Origin: Pseudomonas mandelii
Lineage (GTDB): Bacteria > Pseudomonadota > Gammaproteobacteria > Pseudomonadales > Pseudomonadaceae
NCBI RefSeq assembly: GCF_006438925.1
Contig: NZ_RCZA01000015.1
Coordinates: 1 to 64,000, forward strand
Length of the DNA: 64,000 nt
Direction of reading: 5' to 3'
Part shown: positions 1 through 10,300 of the stretch, in pieces
How positions within the stretch are numbered: the stretch's first letter is position 1
Layout: each line of letters begins with the position of its first letter
Notes under the pieces: generated by a model
Told to the model about the DNA's origin: nothing
Seen by the model: the letters and a program-made list of their open reading frames with translations, nothing else
The model's database searches: none
Position numbers and translations under genes: made by a program

Positions 1-3000
1 CTGCTGCAGGCGTTTTTCGCCAATGGCCCCAGCGGAGCCAGCGAAGAGATGCTGCGCCAGCAGGACATCTACCAGCAAAGCCGCTTGAGCGGCCCGGTGA
101 TTGCCTATGTGCCGGACGATCCGCTGCACCCGTTGAAAGAGTACGCCTCGCTGACGGACTTCATGAAAGCGCTGATCAGCCAACTGCGCGAGCCGGACTA
201 TCAGGCGTTCTTCAGCCGCTTCGTGGCACAGAAGGACAAGGGCCGGTTCTTTGCCCGGGTCAGGGAGCGTCTGAGCCGGATCACCTGGCAGCAGCGCGAA
301 CCGCTGGACATGGGGCCCTGGTGGCGAGAAACCGCGGTCGAGAACCCCAATGCCGAGCCGATCACCAACCGGCTGTCGGGTGAGCTGTGGCCACAGCTCT
401 ATCGCCTCAAGCGCGACAAGGCGATCAGCGACGCGCGGGCGATTGCCGTTCCGACCGATGACGAAGACGCCGCCACCCGCTGGAAGCGCCTGACCAGCTA
501 TCTGGACATCGGCTGGAACGTGTTCAACTTTGCCGCGATGCTGGTGCCGGGGCTGGGCGAAGCCATGCTGGCGCTGATGGTGGCGCAGATGGCCGCCGAG
601 CTGCTGGAAGGTATCGAAGACTGGAGCAAGGGCGACCGGGACGAAGCGTCGGCGCACATCAACGGGGTCTTGATCAACTTTGCGCAACTGGCCTTGATGG
701 CTGCCGGGCACGTATTGCCCCAGGGCGCCCGGGTGCCGGTAACACCCAGTCCGCTGATCGACAGCCTCAAACCGGTGGAGCTGCCCACTGGCAAGACCCG
801 CCTGTGGAAACCGGACCTGACCCCTTACGAACACCCGGTAACGCTGCCGGCCGAGGCCAAACCCAATGACCTGGGGCTGTATCGACACAACGATCAACAG
901 TGGCTGCGCCTGGAACAAAAGAATTATCAGGTGCGCCAGGACCCGGTGACGGGTGAGCATCGCCTGCAGCATCCGACCCGGCCAAGCGCCTACCAGCCGA
1001 GGGTTGAGCACAACGATGCAGGCGCCTGGAAAGCTGAAACCGAGCAACCACTGACCTGGGACGCGACTCGCCTGATGCATCGCCTGGACAGCTCGTTGGA
1101 GCATTACTCGGCATCTACCCTGGCAAAAATCCAGCAGGTGAGCGGCGTTGAGGAAGGGCTGTTGCGCCGGCTGCATGTTGAGCATGAAACTCCGCCGGCG
1201 CTGTTGCGCGACACGCTCACGCGCTTCAATACCTACGCCGATGCGCAACGCTATGCCGAGCAAATCCTGTCGAACCAGGTGCCGGAGGAGATGGCCGGTT
1301 TTCTGCCGGCGACTCTGGTCGAACTGCCGCGCTGGCCGGAGTCCCGGGCCCTGGAGGTGTTTGAAGGCGATGATCGCACCGGGGCGTCCTTCAAACATGG
1401 CAACGCCATGGCCGCTGAGCCACAGACCATCAAAATCAGCCGCTCGGAGTTGGTGGCCGGGAAACTGCCTGAGCGGGTGATTGAATCCCTGAATCCGACC
1501 GAGCTGCGTGAAATGCTTGGCGCACAGGTCGCCAATGACACGCCTTCACGGATCGACGCGTTGCGCAGCCGATTGGCCATGCAGGCGCGTAAACAACAAA
1601 AGCGTCTGTTCGACTCTCTGTATAAAAGCCGCGATGTGTCCGAAAGCGGTCAGGTGCGGATGCTGGTGAATGATTACCCACAGTTGCCAGGCAAGGTTGC
1701 GCAAGAGTTGCTGGACAGCGCCGAGCCCGCAGACCTGCAACACCTGGCAGAGAAACAGCGCCTGCCGCTGAGTTTGCGCCAACAGGCACGTCAGGCGCAG
1801 GAGCGTGTGCGCTTGAACCGTGCGTACGAGGGGCTTTACCTCGATGAACTGGAAAATGCCGACACCCGCCGGCTCGAACTGGCCACGCTGGCCAGCCTGC
1901 CCGGGTGGTCGACGGACGTGCGGATCGAAATTCGTCATTTGGGATTTTCCGGGGATCTGCTCGGCAGCGTGGGGGCGGCGGATGCGCCGATCCGTAAAGT
2001 GCTGGTGCTGGACGAGGACGGTCTTTACCAGGCACGTGACGCCGATGACCAGCACCTGCATGGTACCGACGATCTCTACGCCTCGGTGTTGCATGCCTTG
2101 CCCGACACGCAGCGCAACGCTCTGGGCTATGAAGTTCACGAAGGTGTACAGCTCAAGGATGCGGTTCGGCGTTCACCGCTCAGCCACGAGCGAATGGAAC
2201 CGATCCTGCTTGAGCAGCCGATCCGTAAACCGGTGTACGACCCAAAAACCATGCGTTTGCGCGGCGGGATGCTGGGGTATTTTCGTGAACTCGCTGACAG
2301 GCGTTGGGGGAAAAGTTCGCAGGCGCGGGTAAGAAGGCTTTATCCCGCTTTCACCGAGGAAGAGTCCGCTGCGTTGCTGGAGCGTTTCAGCCGGGAAGGG
2401 ATGCCGGTCGACATGCAACTCCAAGAGCTTGAACTTGAATTCGAACGGTTGAATTCAACGTTGACGCGATGGGTGAACTCGCCGACCCGAGATTTCCGGT
2501 TGAGCCCGAGCGGCATTGGGGAGTGGAATGCGAGGAATCAGTTCGCCCGAAAGATCAGGCAGTGCTGGCAACGCACGGGTCCAAAACAGATCAACTCAAT
2601 CGGCAATGTGCTTGGGGAGAAACTGGACCTGAGCAACTTTCCGCTGAACCTGCATTTTTCAAGAATGCCGGTGCTGGAGGGCAATTTCGACCATGTCACG
2701 TACCTGAAAATGCGCAACGCCGGTATGTCCGATGCCGAACACTCCTTTCTTCAGCCGTTTCGCAAGGTGCGTGCCCTGGACCTTGCCGACAATAAACTGA
2801 CAACTTTGCCGCGACACATCGACGGGATGCCGCATCTCAATTTCCTCGACCTCTCGGGCAACCGGATTGTGCTTGCGCCCGCCGATGTTGGAATACTTAG
2901 CCGCCGCACGCAGATGCAAACCCTGGGTCTGGCTGGCAATCCGTTGGGTCTGCTGCCGAACATCAGTCGCATGCCCGATCTGCATACGCTGCTCCTGCAC

Positions 3001-4299
3001 CAGACCGGAGCGACTACCTGGCCACCGGGGTTGTTCGACCTTCCGCGCCCCCGGCATATCTATCTGGACCTGCAGCGCAATCCGCTCACACACATACCCG
3101 AAGTCACGCCAGGTTCAGCTGATGCGGAGTTGCTGGCGCGTACATTGCTCAGCCGCCAACCGCCCTGGATGTCACCCGAAAACCTGGAGCTGCTCAAAGA
3201 CTACATCAGGTCAACGGGGTTGGACCCTGACCGCCCTTATCCCCCTAGAGGTGTGCGCGACACCGTGGAATGGAGCCAAGGTGTGACCTTTGACGAGTGG
3301 GTGCAGAAGCAAATGCTCTGGGATGAGCTTGAAGATGAGTTCAACTCGATCGGTTTCTTCGATGAGATCAGGCGCCTGACACAATCGGCGGACTTTACCG
3401 CGGGTGGCGCCTATCGAACCGATTTGACGGCCAAGGTGTGGCGAATGGTCGAGATGATGGCCAGGGACGCTGAGCTGCGCACGAAGTTTTTTACCGAAGC
3501 CGCGATGCGCACCCACTGCGTGGATGCCGCGACCCAGCTATTCAACGTTCTGGGGGTTGAAGTGCTGGTCCAGGAAGCCCTCGAACTGGGCAACGCCAGT
3601 TTGATCGAAGCGCAGCTGATCGAGTTGGCCAGGGGTAAGACTCGCCTGGATGAAATCGAGCGAATCGCCCGTCGTCATATCATCGACCGCGAGGCCGCGG
3701 GCGAACGCTTTCGACGCATCGACGCCGAAGGCAACGTCACCGGAAGCATTGACGAGGTCGAGGTTCATCTGGCGTTCATGACGGAACTGGCAGAACGGCT
3801 CGACCTGCCCTGGCAGGCGCGCGGCATGTTGTTTCGCCGGATTGCAGGCGTGACCAGCGAAATGATCGAGGGTGCCTACCAGCGGGTTTTAGGGTTGGAG
3901 GAGGGCGATCTGCTGCGTGATTCGATTGTCGAACAGCCATTCTGGCGGACCTATGTGCAGCGTTCGAATCGAGCACGCTTCAAAGCGATCGATCGTAAAA
4001 CGGTCGCGACCACCGAGTTTAAAGTGGCCCTGGATGAACGGGCCTCCCGCACCGATCTGGCACCGGACGAGCGAGAGAAATTGAAGGAGGAAATCAGGGT
4101 GCTAGCCGCCGAGCTCGGCAAACCTGAAAGTGCCTATGCTCCGGGTCAAGTCATGACTGATGAAGCGTTTGCCACAGAACTTGAACTGATCAGGAATGAG
4201 CGTGAAACCTTGCTCAAGGAACTGACGCAGCAAGCCATGAATCGGGCAAAAGTGCCAAGGGCTGAACCTGTTCCCTTTACGGTAACCACGGATAGTTGA
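1..4299 (+). CDS. Giant LRR / NEL-type E3 ubiquitin ligase toxin-like protein, 5' end cut by window
   Basis: The frame is open from base 1, so the ATG at 49 is probably internal. Alignment with the paralogue downstream suggests about 265 residues are missing. Order seen: a dermonecrotic-toxin-like N-terminal part (motif PDDPLHPLKEY), an amphipathic or hydrophobic stretch near 490-715, a long middle region, one leucine-rich repeat block (about 2640-3120, repeats like LDLSGNRIVLAP), then a C-terminal region resembling NEL E3 ligases of the IpaH/SspH family. The candidate catalytic motif is C-V-D, with Cys encoded at 3517-3519, matching the family C-x-D. NEL enzymes move ubiquitin onto host proteins, so a eukaryotic target is inferred. 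No signal peptide or secretion gene is visible. The protein ends about 90 bases before its paralogue. Confidence 0.8.
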   Translation: MLQAFFANGPSGASEEMLRQQDIYQQSRLSGPVIAYVPDDPLHPLKEYASLTDFMKALISQLREPDYQAFFSRFVAQKDKGRFFARVRERLSRITWQQREPLDMGPWWRETAVENPNAEPITNRLSGELWPQLYRLKRDKAISDARAIAVPTDDEDAATRWKRLTSYLDIGWNVFNFAAMLVPGLGEAMLALMVAQMAAELLEGIEDWSKGDRDEASAHINGVLINFAQLALMAAGHVLPQGARVPVTPSPLIDSLKPVELPTGKTRLWKPDLTPYEHPVTLPAEAKPNDLGLYRHNDQQWLRLEQKNYQVRQDPVTGEHRLQHPTRPSAYQPRVEHNDAGAWKAETEQPLTWDATRLMHRLDSSLEHYSASTLAKIQQVSGVEEGLLRRLHVEHETPPALLRDTLTRFNTYADAQRYAEQILSNQVPEEMAGFLPATLVELPRWPESRALEVFEGDDRTGASFKHGNAMAAEPQTIKISRSELVAGKLPERVIESLNPTELREMLGAQVANDTPSRIDALRSRLAMQARKQQKRLFDSLYKSRDVSESGQVRMLVNDYPQLPGKVAQELLDSAEPADLQHLAEKQRLPLSLRQQARQAQERVRLNRAYEGLYLDELENADTRRLELATLASLPGWSTDVRIEIRHLGFSGDLLGSVGAADAPIRKVLVLDEDGLYQARDADDQHLHGTDDLYASVLHALPDTQRNALGYEVHEGVQLKDAVRRSPLSHERMEPILLEQPIRKPVYDPKTMRLRGGMLGYFRELADRRWGKSSQARVRRLYPAFTEEESAALLERFSREGMPVDMQLQELELEFERLNSTLTRWVNSPTRDFRLSPSGIGEWNARNQFARKIRQCWQRTGPKQINSIGNVLGEKLDLSNFPLNLHFSRMPVLEGNFDHVTYLKMRNAGMSDAEHSFLQPFRKVRALDLADNKLTTLPRHIDGMPHLNFLDLSGNRIVLAPADVGILSRRTQMQTLGLAGNPLGLLPNISRMPDLHTLLLHQTGATTWPPGLFDLPRPRHIYLDLQRNPLTHIPEVTPGSADAELLARTLLSRQPPWMSPENLELLKDYIRSTGLDPDRPYPPRGVRDTVEWSQGVTFDEWVQKQMLWDELEDEFNSIGFFDEIRRLTQSADFTAGGAYRTDLTAKVWRMVEMMARDAELRTKFFTEAAMRTHCVDAATQLFNVLGVEVLVQEALELGNASLIEAQLIELARGKTRLDEIERIARRHIIDREAAGERFRRIDAEGNVTGSIDEVEVHLAFMTELAERLDLPWQARGMLFRRIAGVTSEMIEGAYQRVLGLEEGDLLRDSIVEQPFWRTYVQRSNRARFKAIDRKTVATTEFKVALDERASRTDLAPDEREKLKEEIRVLAAELGKPESAYAPGQVMTDEAFATELELIRNERETLLKELTQQAMNRAKVPRAEPVPFTVTTDS

Positions 4300-4313
4300 C
4301 CACTCGTTTTTTG

Positions 4314-4347
4314 CCTCGATGCGAAGGCATGATCCTTCGCATCGAGG
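4314..4347. other. Perfect 14-bp inverted repeat between the two NEL genes
   Basis: CCTCGATGCGAAGG and its exact complement are separated by six bases. The hairpin lies 15 bases after the first gene's stop and 26 bases before the second gene's ribosome binding site. No T-run follows on either strand, so it is not a classical intrinsic terminator. It may instead stabilise or process a shared mRNA. Confidence 0.6.
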
Positions 4348-4386
4348 TTGCAGAAATCGTTGAAAAAAACATTAAGGAAAAATGAG

Positions 4387-7300
4387 ATGACCACGTTGCA
4401 AGGAAGCAACGACGCCCTTCGATCGGGCTCGTTAAATACTGAAGAACACGGCCCTAATACCGAGTTTATAAAAGATGCCATCCCGGACTGGCTGATCGGG
4501 GCCACGCCTGCAAGGCGCGAGGCCTTTCGACAAGCCCCCACGCAGATTCCGGACTGGTACAAAAACGCCACGGTCGAGCAGCGCCAAGAGATAAAGCGCT
4601 TGACCGAGGCGAGCATCAAGTCGCAGACCGCTCTCGATAAAGTCATGGCCAGGGTGCAGGACATCAAGGCCTTTGCCCAGCCGTTGTTGGCCAAGGCGTT
4701 GTACGAGCGATGCAACGTGACACTGGATGTCAATACAACCTTTTTGCGGTTGATGAAGCCTCTGACCGTCGGGTCATTGCATGTAAAAGTCAGCGCCTTC
4801 CCGGTCCTGACGCTGTCGCTGCTGGACGCGGCCCTTCACAACTTTGAAGCGTTTGAAAACGACAGAGGGGCATTCGACGACTCGTCAGGATTCGTGACTG
4901 AACCGGATGAGCATGGAAACACCGAAACGATCACAACCACGTTGACCACCCAAAATTTTATTGCGGTGTGCCGCACGCTGGATATCGGTCAAAAATATCA
5001 GGACTCTCTCAAGTCTTTCCTGCTGTCTGGCGAACCCGTTACCGAAGCCTATCTATCGCTCAAATTTATCGCGTGTCAGAAGGATGCATTGAAAGCCGCC
5101 GCTTACCTGGCATTGGTCAAGAACGATATCGAACCGACTGATTACAACATCATTCTTTCGGCAATTGCCGGCGAAACAAAGGTCATGAATGGCAACACGC
5201 CGGTCTGGTTCTGGGAGCCGGTGATTCTGCACAAGACACTCACCGGATGTCTGGCGTTCGTAACGGTCGAAGCACACCGCAGGGACATAAAAGAAGTCAT
5301 CCTGTACATCCCTCATGACCCCGAACACCCGGTGAAAAAATACAGGGGGATGCAAGCCCCTGATGAGTTGACCCGTCAGCTGCTGGCGACAGGTAAACCG
5401 ACTGGGGAAGCCACAGCCAGCCCCACCGATTACGCAAGTTTTCTGAGTCAGTTCCTTGACTACAAGGATCGTCCGTATTTTTTCAATCGCCTCACGAAGG
5501 AAGTCGCCGATGCACCTTCGGACCCATTGGCCCTCTTTCGTTCGCCGATCACCGGTGGATTCATATCGATAACCGGTGGAGCGCTGGGCGCGAGTCTGAC
5601 GCCGAACGAGCTACCACCGGCAAAGCCGGCGCCACGTGTGCCCGTCACTGAGCTGAATATACGTCTGGCCTACCGCAACAGAGAGGGGTATTGGGCCGAA
5701 AACGCTGACCTGTGGGCGCAACTCTATCAACGTTCGCGGGACAAGATTATCTCGGATGCCCGCAGCCACGCGGTTCCGACCTCTGATGCCGATGCCAAGA
5801 GCCGCGCCGACAGGATCGCCCATCTGCTGGAAGGCGCGATGGCTGCCCTCAATCTGGTGTCGATGTTTGTACCGGTGCTGGGGGAAGTCATGCTGGTGGT
5901 CATGGCGGGTCAACTGATGTACGAAACGCTTGAGGGCTCCATCGAGTGGAGCGAAGGCGATCGGGAAGCCGCTTGGGCGCATTTGAGTGACGTGGCCGAG
6001 AACCTCGCGCTGATGGGTGTGATGGCTGTGGGCGGGCGGGTTCTCAAGGGCGTGAAGGCTTCGCCCTTTGTCGACAGTCTGAAACCGGTTCAATTGCCTT
6101 CGGGCGAAACCCGCCTGTGGAAACCGGATCCGACACCCTACGAGGCGAGTGTCTATCTGCCGGAAGATTCGCTGCACAACGAGTCGGGTTTGCACCAGGT
6201 CGGCGGTCAGGAGGTTCTGCCCCTGGGCAATCAGCTTTATGTGGTGAAAGAGAACCCGGCCACGGGTGAATACCGTATCCAGCATCCGAGACGGCCTGAT
6301 GCTTATCATCCCCTTGTCGAGCACAACGGTGACGGTGCCTGGGTTCATGAAGGAGAAGAGCCGTTGAGCTGGGAAGGCCCGACGCTGATGCGCAGGCTGG
6401 GCTATCGTTCGGACGCGTTTACCGACGCTCAGCTGGAACAGGTTCGGATCGCCAGTGGCATCGAACAGGACCAGTTGCGCCGGGTGCATGTCGAACAGGA
6501 GCCACCCTCAGCGCTGTTGACGGACACGCTCACGCGTTTTCGGATCGATCGGGACATTGAAACCTTCAGCCGGCAGATCGGCAGCGATGATCCGAGTGTT
6601 TACGCAAGGGCAGATATACGCCTGCAATTTCAGGTCATGGACAGTCAAGAACTGATACCGGGGCGCCCGCCCGTGCGGGTCATGGACAGTCAGGCGAACA
6701 TTCTCTGGGAGGACCCGCCAGGCAGCGGCTCGTTCGCACGCAAACTCGTCATGGTGTTGAGTGAGCAAGAAATGGCGCGGGGCCAGATGCTCCCGTCACT
6801 GCTGGAAATGCTCGAGGCGCAAGGTGTCGATCTTGCACAGGCTCCGGGGGAGCCGGGAACATCACTGGACCTGCGGGCCACGGCACTGCGCAAGGAAATC
6901 GCCCGTGGTGCGCAACGTAGAAAAGCCACGCTGTTCGAATCGCTCTACCGAAAGCAGGACGTCAGGGTGGATGCTTACGGGCGGCGGATAAAGGCTTTTT
7001 TCCCGAGGTTGCCGGGGGCGGTCGTCAATCAGATTATCGAGGGCGCGACCACGCAAGAGCTGACTGGACTCGACCAACCCGGGCCTTTGCCCCAGCGGAT
7101 TTATGAGCAAGCTCGCTGGTGCCGGCAAGAGTTGCGCGTGGCACGGGCCTATGAAGGGTTCTATCTCGATGCTTCTTCCAATCTGGATGGCCAGCGACTG
7201 GCCCTGCGTAGCCTGGCAAACCTTCCAGGCTGGCCGAAGGATGTGCGCTTCGAGCTGCGTGAGTACTGGGCGAAGGGGCGATTGATTGACGCGGTCGGTG

Positions 7301-10300
7301 CGCCGGATGCACCGGTGCGCAAGGTACTGGTATCTGGTGAAAACGGTCTGTATGGAGCGGATGCTTCTGAAGGTCTTTATTCGGCGGTGCTGCAGGCCTT
7401 GTCGGAAGATCAACGCCTGGCGCTCGGGTTCACCGAACAGGCGGCCGAAAGCCTGAAGCAGGCCGTGCAACGAACGCCATTGTCGCGAGAGGCGCTCAGG
7501 GATGTTCTTCTGGAGCATCGTGAACTGCGACCTGCCGTTGATCCGGACAACAAATTGCTCGGCGGCGCCGGCTATTCCTTGCCAAGCGCGCAGGAGGTCG
7601 CAAGTTTTTTTAAAACCAGCCGGGCACGGGCCCGCAAGCTGTTCCCCGGTTTCCAGGACGCCGATGTCGAGACGTTTCTCCAGTCGCTGGGGCCTGATCC
7701 TCGCCGTTCATTGACCCGGCTGGAAGCCGAATATGCAACCTTGAAACGCGAATTGAAGGCCTGGGTCTTTGAGCATCGTTCGCCAGGCGTGGGGATCAGG
7801 GGAACAGCGGAGTCATACGTGGCCAGCGGGATCAAGCGCTGCTGGCGCCGGGAGACGGGGTCCACGCTGAAAATCAATCCTTGGGTAGAGCTGCCGACGT
7901 TGAGTGTGAATTTTGATCATGTCGAGGAACTGACATTCATGTCGACGGGCCTCAAGGCACGGACCGACGGGTTCCTCAAGGGCTTCAAGAATCTCAAGCG
8001 ATTGACCATCAATCGCGCAGCGGACGGTCTCACTCAGCTGCCCGACAGCATCGGCCAGATGAAGAGGCTGACCCATCTGGATCTGAACAGGCAATCGATC
8101 GTGCTGACCGAGCAGAGTGCCAACCTGCTCGGAGGGATGAGCAACCTTGAAGTGCTGAAGCTCAGTGGCAACCCGCTTGGCAGGTTGCCGGATTTCAGCG
8201 CCATGCCCCGGTTGCAGGAGGTGCGCCTGGAAAGAACGGGAATCGACCAGTGGCCTGTGGGTTTGCGTGATCAAACCGGTCTGCGCACCATCGATCTGCG
8301 TAACAACCGATTACGCGAGGCGCCGGCCGCCTTGCTTAATCCGGCCGCGGAGCAGCTTGAAGCAGTCGCGAGGGCCAATCGGGTGACGCTGCTCGAAGGC
8401 AATCCGTTTACCCGACAAAACGCGCTGCAACTCTGGGATTATCGTCAACGTCTGATGCAGACGCGTCCTGATTTACTGGAGGGAGGGCTGGAAGGGGCGT
8501 TCGAAGTGAATACGCCGTTGCACCAGCGGTATCGCGCTGTTTATCCGGATGCTACCTATGGGCAGGTCGAAGACTACTTCAACGGGTTGGGCACCGAGGA
8601 GCGAATCAAAGCGGAGGTGGATCGGCTGGGGGTGGCGCTTCGCAGGCTGAACAGCCAGTTGTCCGAGTGGGCGTACACGGGGGAAGAGCCCCAGCAATAT
8701 GTGTATGTGAGAAACCGGGCAAACCTGGGTCTCAGGCAAGATCGCTATTTAGCCGCCGAGCGTATTCGCAGCTGCTGGCAGAGGCGCACTGCGCAACTGC
8801 TCGCCTATGACGGCACGCCGATCGGCTTTGAACTTGATCTCAGTAGACTGAGGTTGCCGAACTTGCCGGAGCTCGACGCCGATTTCAGCCATGTCGGATC
8901 ACTCAAACTGAGCAACATGGGGCTGACCGTCACGCCAGAGGCTTTTTTGCGGCGTAACAGTGGTGTGCGCTGGCTCGATCTGTCGGGTAACCAGCTGACA
9001 GAGTTACCCCGGGCACTGAATGAAATGAATGGCTTGACCCGGTTGTTCTTGCAGGGCAACCGGATTCGGCTGACGCCGGAGACCGCTCGGATACTGGCAG
9101 AACGAACCACACTCAGAGCCTTGAGTCTGTACGGCAATCCGTTGGGTATGGCGCCTGACTTCAGTCGTCTTACGGATATGCGTAGCGTAACGTTGGGGGC
9201 CACCGGTATTGATACCTGGCCAGTCGGGTTGGCCGAGCAGCCTGCGCTCGATGGCATTGATTTGAGCGACAACCGGATTGTGACGATTCCGGACAGTGTC
9301 ATCGCGCCGTCCTCCGAGCACCTGGAGCAGTCGGCACGCATCAATAATGTCACTTACATTCAGGGTAATCCGCTTTCCGAGGCGACTCAGCGGCAGTTGG
9401 TCGAATACTGGAGCCGACTTGAACGCGAGCGCCCCGACCTGTACCTGGAACGCAGGCAAGATACGGGCGCCCGGGCGTTCGAATATCGAGCGCCTGCCCC
9501 GAGGGGGGCGGTTGTCCCTTTGGCGGCTGAAGCAGAGGCGGCTCTCGGACGTTGGACCCTGGACATGTCTACCGAGCTGGTGGCGACCAGAAGAACTCAA
9601 TGGCGTACGTTGTCCGCTCAACAGGAATCAGCGGGGTTCTTCTCGGTACTCGCTGATCTCCAAGAGGCCGGTGCCGGTCACGAGGATCTCCAGCAGCGGG
9701 TATGGGAGGTTATCGACAGCATCACGCAGCCCAACCCCGAGTCCGAACAGCTGCGCGAGGCGATGTTCGAATGGGCGGGAAGGCCGGCCTGCTGTGATCG
9801 TGCTGCCTTGTCGTTCAGTAATCTGGAAATCATGGCCATGGTCTACAAGGCCCGGACGTTGGCCCAGGACGGGCAGCAAGGCGCGGCCCTGCTGAAGTTG
9901 TCCAGAGGCTTGTTTCGTCTGGACAAGGTCGAGAAGATCGCACTTTCCGATATCGAGCGACGCACAGCAGCAATCAATGCCACGCCTGGGTGGTCGTCGG
10001 CTCAGAAAGCACGGAACATTGAGCTTCTGGAAGAGGTTGAGATAAAGCTGGCCTACCGCTTCGGCCTGAAGGACCGGCTCGGTCTGCCAGGGCAGCCGCA
10101 ACGTGTGCGGTTTACCAGCCTGGGCCACGTTACGCCGCAGATGCTTGATCGCGCACAAACTCAAGTACTGGCCCTGGACAACTCACCTGAAGAGCTCCAG
10201 GCACTGGTTGAACGCGATTTCTGGAAAAGTTATCTGGCGAACAAGTACAAGTCGCAATTCGAAACGCAGCAAACACCCTACCAGACACAACAGGCCAGCC

